Counted from the first letter of the stretch, positions 1 through 8,541 are shown. The stretch is DNA of 64,000 nucleotides from Streptomyces olindensis (GCA_000696115.1 JJOH01000033.1:1-64000), one strand, 5' to 3'. Made by a program: numbers and translations. The notes: generated from the sequence alone by a model not told the origin.

Positions 1-1
1 C

Positions 2-1201
2 CCCCGACCTCCCGCCCTCCTGGCCGCGCCGGGAGGACCGCTCGGGCGCGGTGGCGGAACCGTCCGAGAGGGCCGCGCCGCCGTCGGATGCCGCCAGGCA
101 CGGCACGGGCGCGTTCCCGGCGGCCGCCGGCCCACCGCCCGCGACACCGCCCCCTCACCCCTGGCCCTCCACCCGCCCCCACCGAGCCCCCGTCCGACCG
201 CCCGGCCCCCGGATCGAGCCGCCCGCGACCGGCCCCCGGCCCCGCGGGTACGTCGGCTCCCGGCCCCCACCTACGACGCCGAACCCACCGCCCTGCCCCC
301 CGCGGACCCCGACGATCTCGACGACCTCGTCGCGGACACCGTGCTCGACGGAGCCCGGTACGGGGCCTGCACCCTGCGCGCCGTGTCGCTGCGAGGCGAC
401 TCCGCCCGCTACCGGGGGGAGCCCCGCCGGGACTCGCTGCTCACCGCCCGCTTCGGCACGGGCGAGCAGGCGTTGCTGCTGGTGGCGATGGCCACCGGGG
501 CCCGCGCCACGCCGGGCGCGCACCGGGCGGCCGCCGAGGCCTGCCACTGGATCGGGCGGGCCGTCGGACGCAGTCACCCCCGGCTCGTCGAGGACATAAG
601 GGCCGGCCGGCGCGGCGACCTCAAGTCCGGCCTGCACCGCCTCACCGACCGCAGCCTCGGCAAACTCCGCGCCAGCGCCGCCGAACAGGGCGTCGACCCG
701 GAGGAGTACGCGGCCGGCCTGCGCTGCCTGCTGCTGCCGGCCGACCCCGAGTGCCGTACGCGCGTCTTCTTCGGCGTCGGACCCGGCGGACTGTTCCGGC
801 TGCGCGAAGGCGAATGGCAGGACATCGAACCGCAGGTCACCGACATCAAGGGCGAACCGGTCCTGGGCTTCGGCTCGCCGCCCGCCGAGACCCCCGAGGG
901 CGACCGGCTCACCATGGACCTGGGCATCCCGACCCCGCCGAGCCCCTACGAACCGGCCCCGGAACCACCCCGCGAACCCTTCCGCTTCCGCACCTCCGTC
1001 GCCCGCCCGGGGGACACGCTCCTGATGTGCAGCAGCGGCCTCGCCGACCCGCTGCGCGGCGAACCCGAACTGTGCGAGTACCTCGCCGACCGGTGGTCCC
1101 GCCCCGAACCGCCCGGGCTCGCGGCCTTCCTCGCCGACGCCCAGGTACGGGTCAAGGGATATGCCGACGACCGTACGGCCGCGGCCGTTTGGGAGGCGTG
1201 A
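2..1201 (+). CDS. Degenerate PP2C-like phosphatase family protein, 5' end outside window
   Basis: The frame is open from the first bases, so the N-terminus lies upstream; about 399 codons are visible. Roughly the first 95 residues are Pro/Arg-rich and look like a disordered linker. A folded domain then starts near position 290 (a GTG lies at 341). It has the order of an actinobacterial PP2C-type Ser/Thr phosphatase: a RGDSARYRGEPRRD segment, a LLLVAMATG strand and a late GDTLLMCSSGLAD segment. In active PP2C enzymes that last motif normally contains an Asp-Gly pair that helps bind metal; here the Asp is Ser, so catalysis may be lost or altered. The gene ends 66 bp before the ThDP enzyme gene. 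The fold assignment is by motif only; the true start cannot be seen. Confidence 0.6.
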   Translation, partial: PRPPALLAAPGGPLGRGGGTVREGRAAVGCRQARHGRVPGGRRPTARDTAPSPLALHPPPPSPRPTARPPDRAARDRPPAPRVRRLPAPTYDAEPTALPPADPDDLDDLVADTVLDGARYGACTLRAVSLRGDSARYRGEPRRDSLLTARFGTGEQALLLVAMATGARATPGAHRAAAEACHWIGRAVGRSHPRLVEDIRAGRRGDLKSGLHRLTDRSLGKLRASAAEQGVDPEEYAAGLRCLLLPADPECRTRVFFGVGPGGLFRLREGEWQDIEPQVTDIKGEPVLGFGSPPAETPEGDRLTMDLGIPTPPSPYEPAPEPPREPFRFRTSVARPGDTLLMCSSGLADPLRGEPELCEYLADRWSRPEPPGLAAFLADAQVRVKGYADDRTAAAVWEA

Positions 1202-1267
1202 CCGCGCCCGGTGTGACTTGATGGAACCCGGAGGGATCCCAGGAGACCGAAGGGGCAGACGAGAACC

Positions 1268-3010
1268 ATGGCCAAACAGAACGTCGCGGAACAGTTCGTC
1301 GACATCCTGACCCGCGCCGGCGTCAAACGCCTCTACGGCGTCGTCGGCGACAGCCTCAACCCCGTCGTCGACGCCGTCCGCCGCAACTCAGCCATCGACT
1401 GGATCCACGTCCGGCACGAGGAGACCGCCGCCTTCGCCGCCAGTGCCGAGGCCCAGATCACCGGCTCCCTCGCCGCCTGCGCCGGCTCCTGCGGACCCGG
1501 CAACCTCCACCTCATCAACGGCCTCTACGACGCCCACCGGTCCATGGCCCCCGTCCTCGCGCTCGCCTCGCACATCCCCTCCAGCGAGATCGGCCTCGGC
1601 TACTTCCAGGAGACCCACCCCGACCGGCTGTTCGCCGAGTGCAGCCACTACAGCGAGATGATCTCCAGCCCGCAGCAGATGCCGCGGCTGCTGCAGACCG
1701 CCATCCAGAACGCCGTCGGCCGCAGCGGCGTCAGCGTCGTCACCCTGCCCGGGGACATCGCCGACCGGCCCGCCCCGGAGAAGGCCGCGGAATCCGCCCT
1801 CGTCACCTCCCGGCCCACGGTCCGCCCCGGCGACGCCGAGATCGACCGGCTCGTCGAGATGATCGACGAGGCCGGCAAGGTCACCCTCTTCTGCGGCAGC
1901 GGCACGGCCGGGGCGCACGCCGAGGTCATGGAGTTCGCCGGGAAGATCAAGTCCCCGGTGGGGCACGCCCTGCGCGGCAAGGAGTGGATCCAGTACGACA
2001 ACCCCTTCGACGTCGGCATGAGCGGACTGCTCGGTTACGGCGCCGCCTACGAGGCCACCCACGAGTGCGACCTGCTGATCCTGCTCGGCACGGACTTCCC
2101 CTACAACGCGTTCCTCCCCGACGACGTCAAGATCGCCCAGATCGACGTCCGGCCCGAACACCTCGGCCGCCGCTCGAAACTGGACCTCGCCGTGTGGGGC
2201 GACGTACGGGAGACGCTGCGCTGCCTCATCCCGCGCGTCCAGGAGAAGAAGAACCGCCGCTTCCTCGACCGGATGCTGAAGAAGCACGCCGACGCGCTGG
2301 AAGGCGTGGTGAAGGCCTACACCCGCAAGGTGGAGAAGCACACGCCGATCCACCCCGAGTACGTGGCGTCCGTGCTCGACGAAGTCGCCTCCGACGACGC
2401 CGTGTTCACCGTCGACACCGGCATGTGCAACGTCTGGGCCGCCCGCTACATCTCGCCCAACGGCCGCCGCCGCGTCATCGGTTCCTTCTCCCACGGCTCG
2501 ATGGCGAACGCCCTGCCCATGGCGATCGGCGCGCAGTTCACCGACCGGGGGCGGCAGGTCGTGTCGATGTCCGGCGACGGCGGCTTCTCCATGCTGATGG
2601 GCGACTTCCTGACGCTGGTGCAGTACGACCTCCCGGTCAAGGTCGTCCTCTTCAACAACTCCTCCCTCGGCATGGTCGAGTTGGAGATGCTGGTCGCCGG
2701 GCTGCCGTCCTACGGCACCGCCAACAAGAACCCCGACTTCGCCGCCGTCGCCCGCGCCTGCGGCGCCTACGGCGTGCGCGTCGAGAAGCCCAAGGACCTC
2801 GCCGGGGCGCTGAAGGACGCGTTCAAGCACAAGGGCCCTGCCCTCGTCGACGTCGTCACCGACCCCAACGCCCTGTCCATCCCACCGAAGATCAAGGCCG
2901 AGATGGTGACCGGCTTCGCCCTTTCCGCCTCCAAGATCGTCCTGGACGGCGGCGTGGGCCGCATGCTCCAGATGGCCCGCTCCAACCTGCGCAACGTGCC
3001 GCGACCGTAG
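1268..3010 (+). CDS. poxB: Pyruvate dehydrogenase (quinone)/pyruvate oxidase-type ThDP enzyme
   Basis: A 580-residue, three-domain thiamine-diphosphate enzyme of the PoxB family, which converts pyruvate to acetate and CO2 and passes electrons to FAD and then quinone. The N-terminal PYR domain has the cofactor-activating glutamate in RHEETAAF (about residues 49-56). The central domain binds FAD in this family. The C-terminal PP domain has the ThDP/Mg motif beginning SGDGGFSM and ending FNN (about residues 434-467). The ATG at 1268 is preceded by AGGAGACC. Length and motifs match the family along the whole protein. A C-terminal amphipathic membrane-binding tail as in E. coli PoxB is not obvious. 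Specificity between pyruvate and another 2-keto acid cannot be settled from motifs. It looks monocistronic. Confidence 0.85.
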   Translation: MAKQNVAEQFVDILTRAGVKRLYGVVGDSLNPVVDAVRRNSAIDWIHVRHEETAAFAASAEAQITGSLAACAGSCGPGNLHLINGLYDAHRSMAPVLALASHIPSSEIGLGYFQETHPDRLFAECSHYSEMISSPQQMPRLLQTAIQNAVGRSGVSVVTLPGDIADRPAPEKAAESALVTSRPTVRPGDAEIDRLVEMIDEAGKVTLFCGSGTAGAHAEVMEFAGKIKSPVGHALRGKEWIQYDNPFDVGMSGLLGYGAAYEATHECDLLILLGTDFPYNAFLPDDVKIAQIDVRPEHLGRRSKLDLAVWGDVRETLRCLIPRVQEKKNRRFLDRMLKKHADALEGVVKAYTRKVEKHTPIHPEYVASVLDEVASDDAVFTVDTGMCNVWAARYISPNGRRRVIGSFSHGSMANALPMAIGAQFTDRGRQVVSMSGDGGFSMLMGDFLTLVQYDLPVKVVLFNNSSLGMVELEMLVAGLPSYGTANKNPDFAAVARACGAYGVRVEKPKDLAGALKDAFKHKGPALVDVVTDPNALSIPPKIKAEMVTGFALSASKIVLDGGVGRMLQMARSNLRNVPRP

Positions 3011-3018
3011 GGGCCCGG

Positions 3019-3168
3019 TCATGGCGCCGCATACGGTGGGCGAGCCTGCGACCCCAGTCCTAGTCTCGCCAGGGCGGCCAGGGCGCGCCGCCCGGGGCTC
3101 TCCGCGTCGAGTCTGTCCTCGATGCGGGTGATGTCGTACAGCGAGGCGGTCAGCTGTACGGCGCCCAC
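3019..3168 (-). other. Small coding-like frame overlapping the end of the XRE gene
   Basis: A 49-codon minus-strand frame could start at a GTG (3168) inside the last codons of the XRE membrane-protein gene and stop at 3019. Its codons are strongly GC-rich at the third position until near the end, and the predicted peptide has a soluble, helix-like makeup including YDITRIEDRLDAESPG. It has no ribosome binding site. It could be a frameshifted C-terminal extension of the upstream protein, a small overlapping gene, or chance. It fills the gap between two convergent genes. Confidence 0.25.
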
Positions 3169-4511
3169 TGCCGGGCGGACGTGTCGTACAGGTAGCGGGG
3201 CAGGCCCCGGATGCCGCTGGTGCGGAACGGGTGGCCGTCGTCGTCGATGCGGATCGTGCCCCGGCGGCCCTGGGAGGACCAGTCCAGCTCCAGGTACCAG
3301 CGGCAGTCGCAGCCCTCCGTCCGGGCGGTGACCAGTAGCACCTCGGGGTCCTGTGCCGAGACGCGGTACGGCATGCGCACGGCCGGGATCGGCGTGCCGG
3401 TGTCGTTCCCGGGGACCGCGTGGGCGAGGGGGCGGTCCTTGTCCAGGTTCACGGCGAAGTGGCGCGGGGTGACGGCGCCGCCGCAGCCCTGGTTCATGGC
3501 GTAGGCGTTGCCCTGGACGGGTGCCGCGCGCCCCACCACGCGCACGCGCAGCGCGTGCAGCACCACGGCCGTGTCGGACCGCCCCTGCACCGACAGTTCG
3601 ACGATCGTCTCGCCGCCGTGCACCGCGCCGTGGGCCGCCGCCCAGGTGCCGGCGTCCTGCGGGGGTGGGGGCGGGGCGACCCGGCTCGGCGGCCTGGCGA
3701 TGACGTAGTCGTGACCGCAGCCGAGATTCCAGGCCTGGGAGTCGACGGACCAGGTGAGGGGAGTGCCGGAGGGCGTTCCGCCGGTGGGCGGGGTGGTGCG
3801 GGAGGAGGGCCCCGGGGAGGGCTCCTTCTTTTTCTCCTTCTCCTTGGGGGTGGCGGACGGTGAAGGCCGTTTGCCGGTGGGCGAGTTCTCCGGGGTGGGC
3901 GAGGCGGTGCGGCGGTCCGGTGCCTCGGCCTCCGGCGTGCCGTTCGCGGACGGGCCGGCGGCACGGGCACGGTCGTCGGCGGGCGTCCGACGGCTGTCCG
4001 GCAGCGCGGAGAGGCTGCCGAGGGTCGCGAGCAGTGCGCAGGCGGCCGCCAGCCCGACCGCGACGCGTCTGCGGCGGTACCAGCGACTTGTGGTGTTCGC
4101 TGCGCCGGCAGTGTCGGTCGTACCTGCGGTGTTGGCCGCGCCTGCCGTGTCCGTCGTGTCCGTCGTGGCTGGTGGCTCTTCCTCCCCCGCGTCGGATACC
4201 GCGCCCTCCGCCGTGCCGGCGGTACTCGTGGTACTCGCCGTGCGTGGCCGTCGGCGGGCCTCCACCGCCAGGAGCCAGCGGCGGTGGAGTTCCAGGCGTT
4301 CCTCGGGGGAGGCCCCGCAGAGGGCCGCGAAACGTTCCACCGGGGCGAAGTCGAGCGGGACCGCCTCGCCCGCGCAGTAGCGGTGCAGGGTCGAGGTGTT
4401 CATGGCCAGACGGCGGGCCAGCGAGCCGTAACTGCGGTCCGTGCGGTCCTTCAGCTCCCGCAACCGCGCCGCGAACTCCTCGACGTCGTCGACCTCTTCG
4501 TGTGCCGGCAC
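3150..4511 (-). CDS. XRE-type helix-turn-helix protein with one transmembrane segment
   Basis: About 453 residues. The N-terminal ~70 residues contain an XRE-like HTH (SLARRLAMNTSTLHRYC). A Thr/Ala/Asn-rich linker with a short internal repeat (DTAGAANT) follows, then one hydrophobic transmembrane helix (VAVGLAAACALLATLGSL) after RRRR, a long Pro/Ser/Thr/Lys spacer, and a C-terminal extracytoplasmic domain of about 200 residues with several cysteines. This layout, with a cytoplasmic DNA-binding head and an external domain, is common in Streptomyces and suggests a membrane-bound regulator, but the signal is unknown. I chose GTG 4511 because GGGGGAAC lies just upstream; an ATG at 4568 is in frame but has no such site. 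It is divergent from the secreted-protein gene. Confidence 0.75.
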   Translation of the reverse strand: MPAHEEVDDVEEFAARLRELKDRTDRSYGSLARRLAMNTSTLHRYCAGEAVPLDFAPVERFAALCGASPEERLELHRRWLLAVEARRRPRTASTTSTAGTAEGAVSDAGEEEPPATTDTTDTAGAANTAGTTDTAGAANTTSRWYRRRRVAVGLAAACALLATLGSLSALPDSRRTPADDRARAAGPSANGTPEAEAPDRRTASPTPENSPTGKRPSPSATPKEKEKKKEPSPGPSSRTTPPTGGTPSGTPLTWSVDSQAWNLGCGHDYVIARPPSRVAPPPPPQDAGTWAAAHGAVHGGETIVELSVQGRSDTAVVLHALRVRVVGRAAPVQGNAYAMNQGCGGAVTPRHFAVNLDKDRPLAHAVPGNDTGTPIPAVRMPYRVSAQDPEVLLVTARTEGCDCRWYLELDWSSQGRRGTIRIDDDGHPFRTSGIRGLPRYLYDTSARQWAPYS

Positions 4512-4744
4512 CGTTCCCCCGCCCTCGTGTGGTCCGCCCCCGCCCGGGACGGCATCCCAGGCACCCATGTACCTGCACGTCAGAGGGGCTGGGATGGTTC
4601 CACCGTGCCGGATCGGATGCGGGCGGTTGCATCCGGGCCGTGGGACGGCTGATGCTCTTGGTGCCGCACCGACCAGGCCCGGGCCGACCAGCCGGACCGG
4701 CCGCGGCATCCACATCCACGCACTCTTCCACGGGGGAAACACCC

Positions 4745-5371
4745 ATGCCCATGCGCATGCGAGCAAGCGCTCTCACCGCTCTCACCGCCGCCGCCCTCGC
4801 GGCGGGCACAGTCCTCACGGCACCGGCCGCCGGCGCCGCACCGAAGGCCGCCGCGCCCAAGTTCCTCTCGGCGTCCCAGCTGCCGCCGCACCCGACCTCG
4901 ACCTGGACGGCCGGCCCGGTCACCGAGGGATTCCCGCAGGGACTCGGCTCCTGCGTGGACACGGAGGGCGTGACCTCCTACGACTACCGGTACCGGGAGT
5001 TCCGGACCGACGTGGACGCGAGCGCCGTGCAGCTGACCGTCGTGGCGGACACGCCCGCCCTGGCCAAGGCCCTGGCGAAGCACTACGACGACCTGATCCG
5101 CACCTGCGCCGACCGCATCGAGAAGAACGACCCGGACGTCGTCGAGGCCGAGGGCCGGGACTACGGTTCGCTGCCCGTCGAGGAAGGGGCGCGCGTTCGC
5201 GGCGTGTACACCGAGACGTCCTGGGGCGCCACGGACATCTCTCTGCTGTCCGTCGGACGGGACGGCAGGACCGTCACCGTCGTGTCGTGGGGCCAGATGG
5301 GCTTCTTCGACAGCGCTCCCGTGGAGGCCTTCAAGAAGACGACGACCACCGCCGTCAACAAGCTGTACTGA
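4745..5371 (+). CDS. Secreted protein of unknown function
   Basis: A 208-residue protein with a clear Sec signal peptide: MRMR positive end, Ala/Leu-rich core, and likely cleavage after AAGA near residue 32. The mature part of about 175 residues is acidic and has two cysteines (GSCVD and RTCAD) that could form a disulphide; no catalytic motif is recognised. It has the look of sensor-like exported domains found in many Streptomyces. GGGGGAA precedes the ATG at 4745; two more in-frame ATGs follow within five codons. It is divergent from the XRE membrane-protein gene, with a 234-bp shared control region containing the inverted repeat GGATGC-N8-GCATCC (4615-4634). It is followed by a strong terminator hairpin. 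Confidence 0.7.
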   Translation: MPMRMRASALTALTAAALAAGTVLTAPAAGAAPKAAAPKFLSASQLPPHPTSTWTAGPVTEGFPQGLGSCVDTEGVTSYDYRYREFRTDVDASAVQLTVVADTPALAKALAKHYDDLIRTCADRIEKNDPDVVEAEGRDYGSLPVEEGARVRGVYTETSWGATDISLLSVGRDGRTVTVVSWGQMGFFDSAPVEAFKKTTTTAVNKLY

Positions 5372-5392
5372 CCGCGCGTCCGCCGGAAGACC

Positions 5393-5432
5393 GGGGCCGT
5401 CCTCCCGCCACGGGGGTGGGGAGGGCGGCCCC
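5393..5432 (+). terminator. Hairpin terminator after the secreted protein gene
   Basis: GGGGCCGTCCTCCC (5393-5406) pairs with GGGAGGGCGGCCCC (5419-5432), a 14-bp stem with one T-G wobble, starting 22 bp after the stop codon. There is no strong T-run, which is usual for Streptomyces terminators. Confidence 0.75.
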
Positions 5433-5798
5433 GTCCTGCTCGTGGCGGCCGTGCGGACCGTCGTACTTCGGCCAACTTCACCGCGGCGCCGTGCACTCCG
5501 CCCCGTCGCCCCAGCCCTTCACCGCGTACGCAGGGATCGGCAGCCGGCCGTCGGCCCATCGTCCGATCTCGGGCGGTCAGGATCCGCCCGGGGACCCGGA
5601 CCGGCTACCCTCTTGTCCCTCTCTCCGTCTCTGCCGTGCCGTTCAGCGGCCCGCCGCCCGGGCCGCCCGCCCCGTTCCGGTGGCCGAACACCTGGTCGTT
5701 GACAATTCGACATGACTGTCGCGTGTCCGACGGGGCATGGATCCCCGTGAACGTGTTCGAGCAGGAGGGGAACCGACATCGGCGCGCGGGCGGGGGTC
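5433..5798. other. Intergenic region with a TTGACA element
   Basis: No convincing gene is seen here. The only marked features are a consensus TTGACA at 5699-5704 and, just downstream, the short inverted repeat CGACA-TGAC-TGTCG. A good -10 hexamer 16-18 bp downstream is not apparent. A strong ribosome-binding-like AGGAGGGG at about 5763-5770 is not followed by a standard start codon in the downstream gene's frame. Confidence 0.4.
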
Positions 5799-6290
5799 AT
5801 GGAGAGGCAGGCACGAGGGGGCGGTCCCGTAGCGATAGGGGCCTTCTCGGCGAAGACGGTGGAGGACAAGGCCGACGACGTCACGGAGCGGGTGCCGGCG
5901 CCACAGCTGCGGCGCAGACTCGGGCGGGCGGACCTCAGGGCCGTACCGGAAGCCCGGAAGGCCCTGCGGGAGTTGCTCCGGCAGTGCGGCAGGCCGGGGC
6001 GGTCCGATCTTCCCGACATAGCGGAACTGCTCACCAGCGAACTCATCACCAACGCGATCGTCCACACCGACCACGACGCGGTCCTGACGGCCACCGTCGG
6101 CCCCCGCGGACTGCACGTGGAGGTACGAGACTTCGTGGCCCGCAGACCCCGGCTGCGCCTGCCGGTCACCGACGACGGCACGAACGGCAGGGGCCTGTTC
6201 CTCGTGCAGTCCCTCGCGGACGCCTGGGGGGTCAGGGCCCACGGGGTGGGCAAGGCCGTCTGGTTCGAGCTGGCGGCCGAGGCGGCGTGA
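5799..6290 (+). CDS. SpoIIAB/RsbW-type ATP-binding protein (anti-sigma-like)
   Basis: A 163-residue single-domain GHKL (HATPase_c) protein. The N-box is ELITNAIVHT, the G1-like Asp is in VEVRDF, and the G2 glycine motif is GTNGRGLFLV. Stand-alone proteins of this type are very numerous in Streptomyces. Some are anti-sigma factors acting by partner switching with an anti-anti-sigma factor, but most have no assigned partner. No sigma factor or STAS-domain gene lies next to it, so the target is unknown. The first ~40 residues are a variable leader. The ATG at 5799 has GGGGG just upstream. It converges on the DUF2637 gene with a shared terminator between them. Confidence 0.75.
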   Translation: MERQARGGGPVAIGAFSAKTVEDKADDVTERVPAPQLRRRLGRADLRAVPEARKALRELLRQCGRPGRSDLPDIAELLTSELITNAIVHTDHDAVLTATVGPRGLHVEVRDFVARRPRLRLPVTDDGTNGRGLFLVQSLADAWGVRAHGVGKAVWFELAAEAA

Positions 6291-6297
6291 ACGCCGA

Positions 6298-6327
6298 AGG
6301 GGGCGCGGCCCGCAGGCCACGCCCCCT
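6298..6327. terminator. Bidirectional hairpin terminator between convergent genes
   Basis: AGGGGGCGCGGCC (6298-6310) and GGCCACGCCCCCT (6315-6327) form a 13-bp stem with one mismatch and a 4-nt loop. It sits in the 57-bp gap between two convergent genes, so it probably serves both. Confidence 0.8.
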
Positions 6328-6347
6328 CGTCCTGTGCTGCGGCTCGC

Positions 6348-7385
6348 TCAGCCGAACTGCTGCTCCAGGTCCTTGAGCTTGCGCTCCAGGGAGTCGAGAC
6401 GCGGCAGCGCCATGGTGTCGTCCTCCGCGGTGAGGTCGACGGTCACCGGGTCAGCCCCGTGGCGAACGGGCTGCAGGGAGGGACGCGAGCGGACGGGCAG
6501 TTGTTCCGGCGCGGATATGGCAGGCTCCGCGGAGACCTGCGAGGAGCCGCGCTCCACCTGCACCTCCAGCTGCCGGCCGCCTCGGCCGAGGTAGCCGCGG
6601 TGACCGCGGCTGATCGCCTTCAACTGGGCGCGCTCCACGCGCTGCTGGTCGCGGCGCCGCTGCCGGTCCGCGTCCTTCTTGCGCTTGTCCTCGCGGACCT
6701 CGTCGACCGCCTCGTCGAGGCTGCGCACACCCTCCAGCAGCATCAGCGACCAGGCCTTGTACGTCTCCCGGGGGGCCCGCAGCCAGCGCACGATACGGAT
6801 CTGCGGCAGCGGGCGGGGCACCAGGCCCTGCTCGCGCAGGGCGGCCCGGCGGGTCTGCTTCAGCGCGCGGTCGAACAGGACCGCCGCGGAGAGGGACATG
6901 CCGGCGAAGAAGTGGGGGGCGCCGTCGTGGCCGACGCCCCTGGGCGCGTGCACCCAGTTGAACCAGGCCGCGGCGAGCGCGAACGTCCAGACCAGTATCC
7001 GGGAGCCGAGCGCGGCGTCACCATGGCTGGCCTCGCGCACCGCGAGCACGGAGCAGAACATCGCCGCGCCGTCCAAGCCGAACGGGACGAGGTACTGCCA
7101 GCCGCCGGACAGGCCGAGGTTCTGCTCGCCGAAGCCGACCAGGCCGTGGAAGGAGAGGGCGGCGGCGACGGCCGCGCAGCAGAACAGAAGGACGTAGGAG
7201 ACGGTGCCGTAGACGGCCTCCTTGCGTCTGCGGCGTTCCTCGCTGCGCTCCCAGGAATCGTCCGCGCTCGTGTCCTTGACCGAGGAGCGCTTGCCGCGCG
7301 CGAGCACCGCCACCGCCGCCAGCATGCCCAGGAGAAGCACGGCGCCCGGAAGCAGCCAGTTCAGCGATATGTCGGTCAGTCTCAT
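6348..7385 (-). CDS. DUF2637 transmembrane protein
   Basis: A 345-residue membrane protein of the DUF2637 family, related to the spread (Spd) proteins of Streptomyces plasmids and common on Streptomyces chromosomes. There is one N-terminal transmembrane helix (WLLPGAVLLLGMLAAVAVL), a charged cytoplasmic stretch, then three to four more helices (VSYVLLFCCAAVAAAL, LDGAAMFCSVLAV, LVWTFALAAAWFNW). A long basic/acidic coiled-coil-like C-terminus (EDKRKKDADRQRRRDQQR) ends in LERKLKDLEQQFG. I chose ATG 7385 because AAGGGA lies 8-9 nt upstream; the longer forms starting at 7403 or 7490 lack such a site. Its role on the chromosome is not established. The upstream region has a striking 9-bp inverted repeat. 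Confidence 0.75.
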   Translation of the reverse strand: MRLTDISLNWLLPGAVLLLGMLAAVAVLARGKRSSVKDTSADDSWERSEERRRRKEAVYGTVSYVLLFCCAAVAAALSFHGLVGFGEQNLGLSGGWQYLVPFGLDGAAMFCSVLAVREASHGDAALGSRILVWTFALAAAWFNWVHAPRGVGHDGAPHFFAGMSLSAAVLFDRALKQTRRAALREQGLVPRPLPQIRIVRWLRAPRETYKAWSLMLLEGVRSLDEAVDEVREDKRKKDADRQRRRDQQRVERAQLKAISRGHRGYLGRGGRQLEVQVERGSSQVSAEPAISAPEQLPVRSRPSLQPVRHGADPVTVDLTAEDDTMALPRLDSLERKLKDLEQQFG

Positions 7386-7512
7386 GTGGGTGGTCCCTTG
7401 CATGGGGATAGGGCGTAACGCCCGCCATAGTGGCCCAATCCCACCGGCCCTCAGGGGGTTTCGGGGCAAGAGGCCGCCAAGGAAGTGCAAGGGAATGCCC
7501 AGGGCGGCGTTC

Positions 7513-7554
7513 TGCTCGAACTGCCGCTTGAGGGGCGGGAGTTGAGTTCGAGCA
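7513..7554. promoter_or_regulatory. 9-bp inverted repeat, candidate operator
   Basis: TGCTCGAAC (7513-7521) and GTTCGAGCA (7546-7554) are perfect inverted repeats separated by 24 bp. They lie 128-170 bp upstream of the DUF2637 start, in a 304-bp non-coding stretch (7386-7689) that otherwise shows no gene. Dyad sites spaced by about two helical turns often bind a regulator dimer or pair; the protein is unknown. Confidence 0.45.
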
Positions 7555-7689
7555 AGAGTACCCGTACGGGTGGTTCTCCGGAAAGTTCCCGTGACAGGTG
7601 AGAAAGTTGTGAATCGCCTGTGGGCGTGTGGGTGTCCGGTTCCGTGATGATCCTACGGGACGGGGGGAGGCGCGTTGTCCGACAGTGCG

Positions 7690-8541
7690 TCAACTGGCCG
7701 TGGCCAGCAGCTTGCTGACCCGGTCCGCGTCGCAGGTGCGCGGGCAGGTGGCGCAGGTGTCCTCCGGGCGCAGGGTGTAGAACATGCAGCAGCTCGCACG
7801 GTCCCGGGTGCGCAGGGGCTCGCCGCCCGGGCCGGTCAGCTCCCGGAACGCGGCCGTGCCCACGTACGGCTTCGTCGCGCCCGGCAGGAGCAGCTCCAGC
7901 TCGCGCGTCGCACGCCGCTCCTCGATCCCGCCCAGCAACTGGGCGACGTACCACAGGCCCTCGACGATCTCGTCGGTCGCCATGCCCCACAGGGCCCGGC
8001 CGCGGCGCCGCATCCGGGGGCCGAAGCCGGTCAGGACCGGCTCCAGGTGCTCGGCGACCGCCGACCGCACCTCGGCCCGCAGCGCCTCCTCGTCCGGGAC
8101 GGCCCGGGCGCCGGGCAGTGCGGCGGCCTCGTCGTCGGGCAGGCAGGCGAAACCGGCCGGCCGGACCGCCATGTGGCCGAGGGCGTGGCCGGGGTCGGTG
8201 CGGTCGTACGAGACGTGCGTCACGGGGTAGCGGGGGACCCTGCGGTGCAGGAACCAGGGCGCGGTGATCAGGAGGCAGGCGGGCCACGCGTAGCGGTGCA
8301 GGCCGAAGCTGGCGACGACGTCGGGGCGGGCCCGCTGGTCGTAGTCGCGTTCGATCTGGGCGTCGTCCCAGGCCAGGAACGTGTCCAGGGCGGGGCCGGC
8401 GGCCGCGAGGTCGGCGGCCGTGACCCAGCCGCCGCCGCGCGGGGTCTCCTCTTCGGGGGTCAGTTCGGTGATGGCGAGCCCCGGGAGGATCTCGGCCAGG
8501 CGGGCGTAGGCGCCGGAGACGGCCGAACGGGGCACGGGCAT
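7690..8541 (-). CDS. FhuF-like (2Fe-2S) ferric-siderophore reductase family protein
   Basis: A 283-residue protein whose C-terminus has the FhuF signature: adjacent cysteines followed by spaced cysteines (CCMFYTLRPEDTCATCPRTC), which ligate an unusual [2Fe-2S] cluster in E. coli FhuF. FhuF-type proteins reduce ferric iron released from hydroxamate siderophores in the cytoplasm. The rest is soluble with no signal peptide. The iron-box match just upstream (8578-8596) supports an iron-uptake role and DmdR1/DtxR-type repression in high iron. I start at ATG 8541; a longer in-frame form would run from 8601 back through the iron box, which argues against it. No siderophore transport gene adjoins, so the substrate is inferred only. 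Confidence 0.8.
   Translation of the reverse strand: MPVPRSAVSGAYARLAEILPGLAITELTPEEETPRGGGWVTAADLAAAGPALDTFLAWDDAQIERDYDQRARPDVVASFGLHRYAWPACLLITAPWFLHRRVPRYPVTHVSYDRTDPGHALGHMAVRPAGFACLPDDEAAALPGARAVPDEEALRAEVRSAVAEHLEPVLTGFGPRMRRRGRALWGMATDEIVEGLWYVAQLLGGIEERRATRELELLLPGATKPYVGTAAFRELTGPGGEPLRTRDRASCCMFYTLRPEDTCATCPRTCDADRVSKLLATAS

Noticed and set aside
1388..3022. Long open minus-strand frame opposite the PoxB-type gene
   Set aside because: It is the typical high-GC mirror of a real gene; codon third positions and protein composition (Gly/Val/Asp/Arg-rich) are unnatural.
5699..5727. Consensus TTGACA as a promoter for the anti-sigma-like gene
   Set aside because: No matching -10 hexamer at 16-18 bp; kept only as a note on the intergenic region.
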